Source of the DNA: Gammaproteobacteria bacterium
GTDB lineage: Bacteria > Pseudomonadota > Gammaproteobacteria > Pseudomonadales > Pseudohongiellaceae
Assembly (NCBI GenBank): GCA_030654835.1
Contig: JAURWS010000040.1
Coordinates: 18,504-82,503 of the forward strand
Direction: 5' to 3'
DNA length: 64,000 bases
Below are positions 1-8,435 of this stretch, one piece after another; the first letter of the stretch is position 1, and each line of letters opens with the position of its first letter. The position numbers were made by a program, and so were the translations under genes. A model generated the notes under the pieces. The model did no database searches. It was not told the DNA's origin and worked only from the letters and a program-made list of their open reading frames with translations.

Positions 1-30
1 GGCCAAGCCGTAAGGGCGTTTTCGAGCGGC

Positions 31-166
31 GGCGCGAGGTAGCAGGGGGCTTCAGCGACGGACCGCGCCCCTCCGGGGTGCCCTCTCTCAGCAAAAAGCC
101 CAAGGTCTTTTTGCTGCGCTCGGCGCGGGTCTTTGATGTCGCTGAAGCCCCCTGCTACCTCGCGCC
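31..166. repeat. Large palindromic repeat, 29-bp perfect arms
   Basis: Positions 31-59 and 138-166 are perfect reverse complements (29 bp), enclosing about 78 bp. The enclosed DNA carries a second hairpin at 91-114, GCAAAAAG / CTTTTTGC with an 8-base loop. The same core, inverted, sits inside another palindrome at 1042-1174. The structure resembles a small non-coding dispersed repeat of the REP/BIME or MITE kind. No protein is supported here; the short open frames across it are products of the repeat. Confidence 0.8.
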
Positions 167-333
167 ACCTCAGTAAATGCCATGCGAATGGAGTTGCAGA
201 TTCTACCGACAACGTCTGGAGGAAATGTGTCACTGGCCCCATTTCCTATGATGGTTTTACATTCCGTGCGGTGCAGCACCGTCGCCGGTGGGCGTGGGCA
301 ACGCCCCGGGATCTCGATAAATTTTGCTGCATT
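160..333 (+). repeat. Direct repeat, copy A (upstream of XRE gene)
   Basis: This stretch aligns, imperfectly but clearly, with 912-1196. Shared blocks include TCGCGCCACCTCA, AAATGCCATGCGAA, CAGATTCTAC, TGATGGTTTTA, ATTCCGTGCG and, at 281-307, a GTCGCCGG...GGGCAACGCCCC block. Copy A lacks the roughly 100-bp palindrome that interrupts copy B. No gene is seen between 1 and 462; the region is repeat DNA followed by the leader of the XRE gene. Confidence 0.75.
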
Positions 334-462
334 CCACTGTTAGGCGCCTAGTTGCAGCCATTTGGCGGCATAGTGGCGTACTGGTGGCGTGGTAAAACCG
401 CAGACATAAAGAGAAGACTTCCTCATATTGGTCCACTCAACCACATTGATAGGAGCTTGGAG

Positions 463-858
463 ATGGAAATGCAAGTCAATGCGAGCCTTTTAAAACAGGA
501 AAGAAGTAAGAGAGCCTGGAGCCAAGAGCATCTAGCCCAAGTCACTGGCTTAGGGTTGCGAACCGTTCAGCGAATAGAATCTTCCGGAATGGCTTCCAAT
601 GAGTCTATAGCGTCAATTGCAACCGTGTTTGAAATGACGGTCGCCCAATTCATGGTTGAAGCAACGATAGAGGCACGAAATGCTGCGGCGGGGCTTTTCC
701 AGAAAAACAGGCTATGGATTACCTTGGCGATTGTAGTCGTAGCCCAAGTGGTATCGCCTCCACAACTCACCGTAGCTTTGGCATGTTTGTGGGTTTGGGT
801 GGCTTTCGAACTAGGCTCATATTTTGTCAATAAAAGATCAAATCCAGAAAGCGCCTAA
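463..858 (+). CDS. XRE-family helix-turn-helix protein with two membrane segments
   Basis: A 131-residue protein. Residues about 9-62 form a Cro/C1-type helix-turn-helix (WSQEHLAQVTGLGLRTVQRI, then a recognition-helix continuation). Residues about 84-97 and 103-122 are hydrophobic and probably form a membrane hairpin. The layout, an N-terminal HTH joined to a short membrane tail, is known from small uncharacterised regulators and suggests a membrane-tethered DNA-binding protein. The ATG at 463 is chosen because AGGAGC lies six bases upstream; an in-frame start at 352 would add sequence lacking family similarity. The gene looks AT-richer than its neighbours and lies between two copies of a repeat, which suggests recent acquisition. 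Its target is unknown. Confidence 0.8.
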   Translation: MEMQVNASLLKQERSKRAWSQEHLAQVTGLGLRTVQRIESSGMASNESIASIATVFEMTVAQFMVEATIEARNAAAGLFQKNRLWITLAIVVVAQVVSPPQLTVALACLWVWVAFELGSYFVNKRSNPESA

Positions 859-911
859 GACGGCGCCCAAGAGCGACAAAGTGAAGCTGTCATGCCTTGG
901 CAGCGGCGTTA

Positions 912-1196
912 CTTCGCGCCACCTCAATAAATGCCATGCGAACAGCGTGACAGATTCTACTGACAACATCTGAGGAAGTTTGTCCTGCCCCTTATCCCTC
1001 TGATGGTTTTAAATTCCGTGCGTTGCATCTGCCGAGCACAAGGGGTGTTGCCCATGCCCACCGGCGACAATCAAGGCCTGCGCCGAACGCAGCAAAAAGA
1101 CCTTGGGCTTTTTGCGGAGAGAGGGTACCGCGGAGCGGCGCAGGACCGTCGCCGGAGGGCATGGGCAACGCCCCAGGATATCGATAGATTTCATTA
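912..1196 (+). repeat. Direct repeat, copy B (downstream of XRE gene)
   Basis: This is the second copy of the 160-333 repeat, in the same orientation, and it fills the whole gap between the XRE gene and the TSUP permease stop codon. It contains an extra palindromic insertion at 1042-1174 relative to copy A and continues past it with GGGCAACGCCCC and a CGATAGATTT tail matching CGATAAATTT of copy A. No coding sequence is supported in 859-1193. Confidence 0.75.
1042..1174. repeat. Palindromic repeat with 27-bp arms inside copy B
   Basis: Arms 1042-1068 and 1148-1174 are reverse complements at 25 of 27 positions; one mismatch would be a G-U pair in RNA. The enclosed 79 bp carry the hairpin GCAAAAAG / CTTTTTGC at 1092-1115. 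The enclosed core matches, as its reverse complement, the core at about 60-125, although the outer arms differ. A core that inverts relative to different outer arms suggests a modular repeat. Confidence 0.8.
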
Positions 1197-2066
1197 TTCA
1201 GCCACAGCAAGCTTGGGTTTGCGGGCATCAATCACCAACTTCGCGGCCACGACGACGAGCAACAACCCCACCCCCAGAACCTGATTCAACTCCGGGAAAG
1301 CCAGCTTCTGGCCAACATACACCAGTATGAGCGCCAGTATGTTACGCACCCAATGCTCGCCCACAACGCCTGTCATATGGCTGCCGATCCAGATACCGGG
1401 TATGGAGCCAATCAACAGAGTCCCCAGCAGACTATAATCCACCGTACCCAGACTCGCGTGCCCAAGTCCGGCGACCAGGGTAAGCGGCACGGCATGTGCG
1501 ACATCGGTACCGACAATCCTGTTGATATGAATCTTTGGGTAGAGCAACAACAATGCTGTCACACCGAGAGCACCCGCCCCTACCGAGGTCAACGTGACGA
1601 GGAAGCCCAGCACCATTCCCAGAACCAGAGTCAGCACCGCGACGGCTCTTGGGCTCAAGCGGTTCTCATGATGCATGGACTTCACCAGCTCATGACGAAA
1701 CAACACAGACAACGAGGTGAACAATAGCGCGATACCCAGCCAGAATTTTATATGATCAACCAGCTCACCAGAGGCCAGATCCATCTCGCCAAGGTACAGT
1801 GTGGTGACAAAAGACACTGGCACACTCCCCGCCGCCAGTGTTGCAACGATGCGCCAGTCGATATTGCCAAGTTTACCGTGCGCGAAGATGCCAGCAGTCT
1901 TGGTGATACTGGCATAGAGTAGATCGGTGCCGACGGCGACCGCAGCTTTGACGTTGAAAAACAACAACAATATTGGAGTCATGAGGGATCCCCCTCCTAC
2001 TCCCGTCAACCCCACCAGCCATCCGACGATGAAACCGGCAATGACGTAACCTGGCTCAAAAGACAT
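1194..2066 (-). CDS. TSUP family (TauE/SafE) membrane permease
   Basis: A 290-residue integral membrane protein with two related halves, each starting with a glycine-rich membrane motif: GWLVGLTGVGGGSLMTPILL near the N-terminus and LVTLTSVGAGALGVTALL near residue 155. That is the duplicated TSUP (DUF81) fold, used for export or uptake of organosulfur compounds such as sulfite or sulfoacetate. About eight membrane helices are expected. The length is slightly above the usual 250-270 residues. No sulfur-metabolism gene is adjacent, so the substrate is open. The stop codon lies in the edge of the left-hand repeat region. Confidence 0.88.
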   Translation of the reverse strand: MSFEPGYVIAGFIVGWLVGLTGVGGGSLMTPILLLFFNVKAAVAVGTDLLYASITKTAGIFAHGKLGNIDWRIVATLAAGSVPVSFVTTLYLGEMDLASGELVDHIKFWLGIALLFTSLSVLFRHELVKSMHHENRLSPRAVAVLTLVLGMVLGFLVTLTSVGAGALGVTALLLLYPKIHINRIVGTDVAHAVPLTLVAGLGHASLGTVDYSLLGTLLIGSIPGIWIGSHMTGVVGEHWVRNILALILVYVGQKLAFPELNQVLGVGLLLVVVAAKLVIDARKPKLAVAE

Positions 2067-2167
2067 AGTGCCTCTCCCAAAAGAGCGGGCACTATATCAG
2101 CAGCCTTAGCACCAAACTAAAGGTTTAATGCTTTCATTTAGATTGTTTTGTTATAAAGATATGGAGA

Positions 2168-2806
2168 TCAGGGAGCCAGACGCTCCACCTTCCAGTGCTC
2201 GCCCGCCTGCAGCGTGTACTCGAAGCGATCGTGCAGCCGATGCTGGCCTCCTTGCCAGAACTCGATCTGATGAGGCCGCACGCGATAGCCACCCCAGAAC
2301 TCGGGCAATGGAATCTCGCCTTGCTCGAACTTGCGGCTGATGGCATCGAACTGCTGCAACAGCACCTCTTTGGAGGCCAGTGGACGACTCTGTGCGGAAG
2401 CCCAGGCGGCCAGCTGACTCTCGCGGGGACGGGACAGGAAATACTGCAAGGATTCGGCGGCACTCACTTTCTCGACCAGTCCACAGATCTCCACCTGCCG
2501 CTCTATAGCATGCCATGGGAAGTGCAGACTGATTTTGGTGTTGCAGCTGATCTCGCGCGCCTTGCGGCTCTCGTAGTTGGTGAAGAACGTGAAGCCCTTG
2601 TCATCAACTGCCTTGAGCAACACGATGCGCTGACTCGGTTGCCCATCACGCGCGACAGTGGCAACCGTCATGGCGTTGGCGTCGGGCAGCCCCATATCGA
2701 TCGCTTCCTGCATCCAGCGTGCAAACAACTCAAGGGGGTTCTCGGTGAGATCATCGTGGTGCAGTCCACCCTTGAGATACTCACGACGTATTGCTTTGAA
2801 ATCCAT
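2168..2806 (-). CDS. pdxH: Pyridoxamine/pyridoxine 5'-phosphate oxidase
   Basis: A 212-residue FMN-dependent cytosolic oxidase that converts pyridoxine or pyridoxamine 5'-phosphate to pyridoxal 5'-phosphate, the last step of vitamin B6 synthesis and salvage. Visible family marks are the N-terminal MDFKAIRREY...L.E.PL..F..W.. segment, the FMN contact RIVLLK, the SRPRESQLAAWAS block and the C-terminal RLHDR...W..ERLAP signature. The ATG at 2806 is chosen over one 19 codons upstream because family similarity starts there. The partner gene pdxJ lies about 7 kb away. The coding strand is shared with the MORN protein gene just upstream, 29 bp away. Confidence 0.95.
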   Translation of the reverse strand: MDFKAIRREYLKGGLHHDDLTENPLELFARWMQEAIDMGLPDANAMTVATVARDGQPSQRIVLLKAVDDKGFTFFTNYESRKAREISCNTKISLHFPWHAIERQVEICGLVEKVSAAESLQYFLSRPRESQLAAWASAQSRPLASKEVLLQQFDAISRKFEQGEIPLPEFWGGYRVRPHQIEFWQGGQHRLHDRFEYTLQAGEHWKVERLAP

Positions 2807-2835
2807 GCTGCTCAATCCTTGCCGGTAATTACGTT

Positions 2836-3450
2836 CTAGCGCACGAACTCGCCGTATTCCCAAACCTGCTCACGAATCGTACCGCGAGGATAGTAGAAGG
2901 TGCCTGGCCCGTGCTTGTCGTTGGCGAAGAATCCGCCAACGTACTTCTGACCGTCCGGCCATCGGTAAGTTCCTTGTCCGTGGAAGAAGTCACCCCGGAA
3001 ATCTCCGGTGTAATTCTCGACATTCTCGGAAAGCCAGTACTCCGTGTACTTGTTCTCTGCCCAGTCCTGCAAACCAAAGAAGTAAGAGCCACGACCATGG
3101 CGCTCGTTGTCTTTCCACTCCCCGATGTAGAGCTCGGACTTGCCATTGAAGTAGGTGCCACGTCCACTCTTTATTCCCGCTTCCCAGTTACCGTCGTAAT
3201 AGGCGCGCTCCGTGTACGACACCAGCTCAGTCAATTTGCCGCTACCGTGATACAGGCCTTCTTTGAAATTGCCCCGATAAGTGTTGGTGCCCAGTGTCGT
3301 TTTTATTTCCAGCGTGCCATAACCATTCGCGCAATCGCCATAGATGCACTGTCGGCTGAGCTCTCGCACCTCCTGATCAGTAGCGGCGATTTGCGCATGC
3401 ACTGCACTGCTTAACAGCACGACGAACAATGTGGCAATAATTCTCTTCAT
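2836..3450 (-). CDS. Exported MORN-repeat protein
   Basis: A 204-residue protein with a signal peptide (MKRIIATLFVVLLSSAVHA, cleavage near residue 19). The remainder contains five or so MORN repeats of the form Y.G.w..g..hG.G.y, for example YRGNFKEGLYHGSGKL, YIGEWKDNERHGRGSY and YVGGFFANDKHGPGTF. MORN arrays form elongated beta-hairpin sheets that bind membranes or proteins; bacterial exported versions have no assigned role. Two cysteines (C...YGDC) before the array could form a disulfide in the periplasm. The start has a strong GAGGAG site six bases upstream. No functional link to pdxH is known. Confidence 0.85.
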   Translation of the reverse strand: MKRIIATLFVVLLSSAVHAQIAATDQEVRELSRQCIYGDCANGYGTLEIKTTLGTNTYRGNFKEGLYHGSGKLTELVSYTERAYYDGNWEAGIKSGRGTYFNGKSELYIGEWKDNERHGRGSYFFGLQDWAENKYTEYWLSENVENYTGDFRGDFFHGQGTYRWPDGQKYVGGFFANDKHGPGTFYYPRGTIREQVWEYGEFVR

Positions 3451-3512
3451 GATGATCTCCTCAATACTCGATCAAAACTCTTCAATCGAAAAGTTCGTCA
3501 ATAAATCACTCG

Positions 3513-6218
3513 TCAACCGATATGACGCAGCACGGTCAGCGGACTGGTGTTGACCACCTTGCGCGTCGCCATCACACCGAGCAGTGCTATCACCAGCATC
3601 CCCAGCACAGGCCCTGCAAGCCAAACCCAGTAGTGCAATGCGAATTCCTGCTGGAACACGCGCGTCTGCAGATAGTAAAGGCTCGCCTCCGCCCCGACCG
3701 TGGCGATGACGCCAGCGACAAGGCCAATCGTCGCAAACTCGATGAACAGACTGCTCAGGATCAGTTTGCGGCCTGCGCCAAGTGTACGCAGGATGGCGTT
3801 CTCACGGAAGCGTTCATCCAGCGTCGCAGTCACGCAGGCCAGCATCACCAGCGCCCCGCAGGCGAGCACCAGGAAGGCAATCAGCTCAATGGCCGAGGTC
3901 ACTTGCGCGATGATGGTCTGGATCTGTTCGATCAAGGCGTCGATCTCAAGGACGACGATGGTCGGGAACAACGCCAGCAAACCGTTGATCAGCGCCTTCT
4001 GCTCCTGCTCCATCAGCGCGGTAGACAGATAGGTGCCGCCGAGCCCTGCCAGCGTTCCCGGCGAGAAGATCACGAAGAAATTCGGCTGCATGTTGTCCCA
4101 GCGCACGGTGCGCAGGCTCTGCACCCGTGCCTCGATCAGGCGCCCCTGACCGACATCGAACTCGATGAGATCACCGAGCGCAGCACCGAGACGCTCCGCG
4201 TAATCCTGTTCCAGCGAGACAAAGCCGGGCTGTGGATTCTCACTCCACCACTCCCCCTCTACCACCTGATTGTCCTTCGGCAGCTCACTCGTCCAGGTGA
4301 CCTGGCGGTTGCTGACGCGCTGCGGCCCGCCCTGACGCTCACCGTCTGCACGATCTGCCCCATCGGCTCCATCCGCTGCAGCAACCCCATCGGCATCAGC
4401 AGCCTCAAAATCCTGATCCGCGTCGCCAGAGCCAGCACTGCGTTCGGTCACATTGCTCTGCTCATCATCGTCGTCCCAGCGTGGATTGGGCACTTCGCCA
4501 TTGATGCGCGTGATGCCCGCACTCATCATCGGGAAGAACTGGTTCGGCTCGACGCCATTCTCCCTGAAGAACGCCTCGATGCCCGCAACCTGTGGCTCGG
4601 TCACATTCATCAGAAAGTGATTGGGTGTATTCTCTGGCAACTGCGCCTGCCAGTCGGCGATCAGATCGGTGCGCAAGAGCGTCAGGATCAACAGCGACAT
4701 GATGGTCAGAGAGAACACCAGCACCTGCAGGATATTCTGCTTGCGGCGACGCCTCGTGGCCGACATGGCAAGCTTCCAGGCACTGCCCGCCTTCATGCCG
4801 ACGCTGTTGCTGGAATGCAGCAACAGCCAGGAGATCCCCGACAGCACCAGCACCACGCCCGCCACTGCCAGCACGATGATGCTGGTGAGCAGCACGTCCT
4901 GGCTGTACCAGAGCATCAGCACCAGCGAACCGGCCAGCCCGATCCCATAAGGCAGGCGAGCGCTCAGGCTGTTATCGTCCAGATCCTTGCGCAACACGCG
5001 TAGCGGCGAAGTCTTGTGCAGCGCCAACAGCGGCGGCAGAGCGAAGGAAAGCAGACAGATGATCGCCGTCGTCGAACCGATGATATAGGGAGTGATGCCG
5101 GCTGGCGGCAAGGTGATCGGAATCACCGAAGCGAGCGCCTGCAGGATCAGCGCATGAATCGCCCAGCCCAGCACCGAGCCGACCACGATAGCAATCACAC
5201 ACAACACAATCTGGATACTGAGATAGATCGACATGATCTGGGACGACGTACAACCGAGCGTCTTGAGAATGGCCACGTAGTCGAAATGCCGCTCACTGTA
5301 GCGCCGCGCAGTCAGCGCAATCGCCACGCCAGCCAGCAGCACCGCGAACAGGCTGCCGAGCAGCAAGAAGCTCTCGGCCTTGTTGAGGGCGTCGGCCACC
5401 TCGGCGCTCTCGTCGCGCACATCCCGCAGGCGGAACTCCCCTGCGGTGCGCTCATCGAGCCAGACGCCATACTCCTCCAGCGCCGTCTCGTCTCCGGCAA
5501 ACAAGTAGCGATAGCTCACCCGGCTGCCCACCTGAATCACCCGGGTAGCGGGGACATCGGCGAGATTGAGCATGAGACGTGGCCCGGCGTTGTCCATCAT
5601 GCCGCCTTGCTGGCGGTCCGGCTCCTGCACGATGATGCGAGTCACGCGCAGCGCCGCTTCGCCCACATACACCGTGTCACCAATCTGCGCACCGAGCGCA
5701 GGCATTACCCGCGACTCCACCCAGACTTCCCCGGCAGGAGGACCACCGGCAATGGGCGCTCCGAGCGTAAAGGGCTGATCGGCCACCAGCAATTGACCAC
5801 GCAACGGATAGGCATCGCTGACCGCTTTCGCGGACACGAGCACATTGCCGTTATCCGAGAACACCATGGAGCCAAAGGACACCGTTTCGGCCGTGCGCAG
5901 GCTGCGGCTACGGGCCTCATCGAACCACTCGGCAGGCGCCGCAGTGCGTCCACTCAGGACACGGTCCGCCGCCAGCATGTTGGCGGATTCCACCAGCAGT
6001 GCCTGCTCCAGCCGATCCGTAAACAGGGCGATGCCGGTGACCGAGGTGACAGCCATCACCAGCGCCAGCAACAGCAGGCGCAATTCCCCACCCTGCCAAT
6101 CCCGCCAGAGCAGACGTAAAGACAAGCGCAGCAGTGTCGCCAGCTGCAGTGGCTCGACGCGGACCTCGGCCTGTGGGCTCTCGTTCGTGCCGGGCACGAC
6201 ATCCTGAACGCTAGGCAT
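3513..6218 (-). CDS. ybbP: ABC transporter permease, YbbP/FtsX-type
   Basis: A 901-residue inner membrane protein with the FtsX duplication: one membrane helix at about 45-65, an extracytoplasmic domain, three helices about 285-410, a second helix pair around 430-475, a second domain after about 515, and a final three-helix FtsX block at about 770-895. It pairs with the adjacent ATPase, with which it overlaps by 8 bp; the pair sits beside tesA as in Escherichia coli. YbbAP-type transporters are mechanotransmission machines probably moving lipids or hydrophobic molecules out of the inner membrane. An acidic, Ala/Asp-rich low-complexity insertion (DDDDEQ through ADGADGADRADGE) lies around residues 580-640 and looks peculiar to this lineage. 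Confidence 0.9.
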   Translation of the reverse strand: MPSVQDVVPGTNESPQAEVRVEPLQLATLLRLSLRLLWRDWQGGELRLLLLALVMAVTSVTGIALFTDRLEQALLVESANMLAADRVLSGRTAAPAEWFDEARSRSLRTAETVSFGSMVFSDNGNVLVSAKAVSDAYPLRGQLLVADQPFTLGAPIAGGPPAGEVWVESRVMPALGAQIGDTVYVGEAALRVTRIIVQEPDRQQGGMMDNAGPRLMLNLADVPATRVIQVGSRVSYRYLFAGDETALEEYGVWLDERTAGEFRLRDVRDESAEVADALNKAESFLLLGSLFAVLLAGVAIALTARRYSERHFDYVAILKTLGCTSSQIMSIYLSIQIVLCVIAIVVGSVLGWAIHALILQALASVIPITLPPAGITPYIIGSTTAIICLLSFALPPLLALHKTSPLRVLRKDLDDNSLSARLPYGIGLAGSLVLMLWYSQDVLLTSIIVLAVAGVVLVLSGISWLLLHSSNSVGMKAGSAWKLAMSATRRRRKQNILQVLVFSLTIMSLLILTLLRTDLIADWQAQLPENTPNHFLMNVTEPQVAGIEAFFRENGVEPNQFFPMMSAGITRINGEVPNPRWDDDDEQSNVTERSAGSGDADQDFEAADADGVAAADGADGADRADGERQGGPQRVSNRQVTWTSELPKDNQVVEGEWWSENPQPGFVSLEQDYAERLGAALGDLIEFDVGQGRLIEARVQSLRTVRWDNMQPNFFVIFSPGTLAGLGGTYLSTALMEQEQKALINGLLALFPTIVVLEIDALIEQIQTIIAQVTSAIELIAFLVLACGALVMLACVTATLDERFRENAILRTLGAGRKLILSSLFIEFATIGLVAGVIATVGAEASLYYLQTRVFQQEFALHYWVWLAGPVLGMLVIALLGVMATRKVVNTSPLTVLRHIG

Positions 6219-6921
6219 GGACGCTGCCTTCAGCCACGAGAGTGGCGGCAGTATTGAGTTCGTCGCTCACGACTTCGCCCGCCACCAGCCGAATAGTGCG
6301 GTGGCACTTACGCGCCAAGCGCTCATCGTGCGTCACCAATACCAGTGTGGTCGCGTACTCCTTGTTGAGGGAAAACAGCAGATCGATGACCTTGGCGCCG
6401 GTCGCGCTGTCCAGGTTGCCGGTCGGTTCATCGGCGAAGAGGATGCGCGCCTCCGAGGCGAAGGCACGGGCAATCGCGACGCGCTGCTGCTCACCGCCGG
6501 AAAGCTGATTGGGATAGTGATGGCAGCGTTCACCCAAGCCTACTCGCCTCAGCAACTGGGTGGCCTTCTCGCGGGCATTGCGATCGTTCTTGAGCTCGAT
6601 GGGCAGCATGACATTCTCCAGCGCCGTCAGGCTCGGGAGCAGCTGAAAGGACTGGAACACGAAGCCGACCAGCTGACCACGCAGCACCGCGCGCTGTTCC
6701 TCGTCGAGGGCCGCGAGACGATTGCCATTGAGAATGACGTCTCCGGAACTGGCGGTGTCCAGACCAGCCATCAGGCCCAGCAAAGTGGACTTGCCGGAGC
6801 CGGAGACGCCCACAATCGCGACAGTCTCCGCCATATTCACGGCGAGAGAGATTCCCTTGAGGATCACCAGCTCGCCTTCACTGGTAGTCACGCGTTTTAC
6901 GAGGTTTTCAATTCTTATCAT
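6211..6921 (-). CDS. ybbA: ABC transporter ATPase, YbbA/LolD-type
   Basis: A 236-residue cytoplasmic nucleotide-binding subunit. Walker A is GVSGSGKST at 38-46, the ABC signature is LSGGEQQRVAIARA, Walker B is ILFADEPTGNLD, and the H-loop is LVTHD. This is the MacB/LolD subgroup that works with FtsX-like permeases. The downstream permease gene starts inside its last codons (8-bp overlap), so they form one translationally coupled operon. It is divergent from tesA with a 178-bp shared promoter region. Its role is inferred from E. coli YbbA: powering YbbP for export of toxic hydrophobic molecules. Confidence 0.93.
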   Translation of the reverse strand: MIRIENLVKRVTTSEGELVILKGISLAVNMAETVAIVGVSGSGKSTLLGLMAGLDTASSGDVILNGNRLAALDEEQRAVLRGQLVGFVFQSFQLLPSLTALENVMLPIELKNDRNAREKATQLLRRVGLGERCHHYPNQLSGGEQQRVAIARAFASEARILFADEPTGNLDSATGAKVIDLLFSLNKEYATTLVLVTHDERLARKCHRTIRLVAGEVVSDELNTAATLVAEGSVHA

Positions 6922-7099
6922 GGATACTTACCTGGTCGCCTTGTTCCCGAGTCATTCTGCTGATTGTCCTGAATACGCACGCGAAGCGCAAACCGGTTCA
7001 TCTGACCCGTCTCGGAATGTTGCTTCAGTCGCCGCAAACTGGCCCGCGAGCAGCAGCATTGAATAACCCGGTGGGAACGATTAAATTGGCCTCTCGCCC

Positions 7100-7804
7100 A
7101 TGCGCCTGTATATGACAAGTCGACACATGACCGGTATTTCTGCAAGACATATCCTGCCACGCCAGCTGTTCAGTGCCATATTGATCCTGTGCAGCCTGCT
7201 GCTGTTTGTGGTGCCCACGCACGCACAGGACGACACTCCGGTGTTGCTGGTGTTCGGCGATAGCCTCAGCGCGGGTTATCGAATGAATGAAGAAGAGGGC
7301 TGGGTGGCACTGCTGGCAGCAAGACTGGCCGAGGAAAGCACGAACTTTCGTGTCGTTAACGCGAGTGTCAGTGGCGAAACGACCGACGGCGGGCTGGCAC
7401 GTCTGCCTGCTGCACTGGCCACCCACAAACCGACCATTGTGATTCTTGAGCTGGGTGGCAATGACGGACTGCGCGGCCTGCCAGTAGCGAATATCAAACA
7501 GAACCTGATGCAAATGGTCACGCTGAGTCAGGCGGCCGGGGCAAAGGTGATTCTGGCTGGCATTCAGATTCCCCCCAACTATGGGCCGCGCTACACAGGT
7601 CCGTTCACGAGTCAGTACCAGGAGATCGCCGAGGACATGAACCTGCCATTGATCCCCTTCCTGATCGATGGCATTCCCCAGCAGCCCGAGCTGATGCAGG
7701 ACGACGGCATCCATCCGCGTGCGGAAGCCCAAGGCCTGGTACTGGAGAATGTCTTGCCGGTGTTGACGCCGGTGCTGAACGAGACCGGCGCCGCCAACAG
7801 CTGA
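7100..7804 (+). CDS. tesA: Multifunctional esterase / thioesterase I (SGNH hydrolase)
   Basis: A 234-residue periplasmic SGNH hydrolase, equivalent to E. coli TesA/ApeA. All four blocks are present: GDS with the nucleophile S55, block II around SGETT with G92, GGND with N121, and DGIHP with D202 and H205. A signal peptide ends near residue 42 (LLLFVVPTHAQ). The enzyme hydrolyses acyl-CoAs, small esters and lysophospholipids. Divergence from ybbA reproduces the conserved tesA-ybbAP locus. The true start could be 7100, 7112 or 7127; none has a clear Shine-Dalgarno sequence, and the 7127 start gives the most usual signal peptide length. Confidence 0.92.
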   Translation: MRLYMTSRHMTGISARHILPRQLFSAILILCSLLLFVVPTHAQDDTPVLLVFGDSLSAGYRMNEEEGWVALLAARLAEESTNFRVVNASVSGETTDGGLARLPAALATHKPTIVILELGGNDGLRGLPVANIKQNLMQMVTLSQAAGAKVILAGIQIPPNYGPRYTGPFTSQYQEIAEDMNLPLIPFLIDGIPQQPELMQDDGIHPRAEAQGLVLENVLPVLTPVLNETGAANS

Positions 7805-7819
7805 CGACAACCCTGCGCC

Positions 7820-8218
7820 TCACTGCTCGAAACAGATCTCGATGTTGTCGGTATCATCGACAGTGAAGCCGTGACTCCGATACCACTTCTTCAGAAGCTC
7901 CGTCTCCCCTTTTGCCTCGCCGTAAAGTCGGCTGATGCGATGCGACCTGCAGAACTCCAGCACCTCATCCAGCAGTGCTGTGCCAACACCCATGGTCCGG
8001 TAGTTCTGCGCCACGGCTATATTGCGCAGACAATAGCTGACGCCCGGCCCTGAGGTATCGTAGGAAGTGGGGATATTGCGACGCTGCCCGGAGGGGCGGC
8101 TCAGTTCGGCAAAAGCAATGGAGGTGGGGCCGCTGTAAACCCGGAAGAACAACTGCTCCGACAAACCACGAGGCGGAACGATCTGCAGGTCCGGAACCGG
8201 ACATTTTAATTTTGTCAT
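7820..8218 (-). CDS. GNAT family N-acetyltransferase
   Basis: A 132-residue acetyltransferase. The acetyl-CoA binding motif A is recognisable as LRNIAVAQNYRTMGVGTALLDEV, with the Q/R-x-x-G-x-G/A core read as NYRTMGVG. After it come a helix, the strand ISRLYGEAKG and the terminal YRSHGF, typical of GNAT motif B. The substrate cannot be predicted. It converges on tesA with 15 bp between the stops, and nothing else in the vicinity explains its role. Confidence 0.8.
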   Translation of the reverse strand: MTKLKCPVPDLQIVPPRGLSEQLFFRVYSGPTSIAFAELSRPSGQRRNIPTSYDTSGPGVSYCLRNIAVAQNYRTMGVGTALLDEVLEFCRSHRISRLYGEAKGETELLKKWYRSHGFTVDDTDNIEICFEQ

Positions 8219-8435
8219 GCTGTACTGATTACCAAAGGCTTCTGTTAGCTCCAGCGCCGCTCACAAATCGATCAACTTCAGAGTGTGCTTTGCCTTGCCT
8301 GGCAATCGGACCAACCAAAACTAATCTGACTAGAAAAAAAAGTCTAGGGAAATCTGTGCTTTAGCCAACTTTCAACCCACTTCAGGAAGCACCTGCCAGA
8401 GATTCCCCCCATGGCAGTGGGACTAGCGTGTGGTG

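Noticed and set aside
88..351. Short coding frames over the left repeats
   Set aside because: They read through palindromes, have no ribosome sites, and the same peptides recur because the DNA is repeated.
339..867. Possible integron cassette with attC site around the XRE gene (GTTAGGC at 339-345, GCCTAAG at 852-858)
   Set aside because: The GTTRRRY and RYYYAAC-like sites are on the wrong sides of the gene for one cassette, and no attC-like palindrome with an R' end is seen downstream before 1193.
1003..1284. Short coding frames over copy B of the repeat
   Set aside because: They overlap the permease end and repeat DNA, with no family similarity.
2195..2839. Antisense frame over pdxH
   Set aside because: Complement of a clear gene; no ribosome site.
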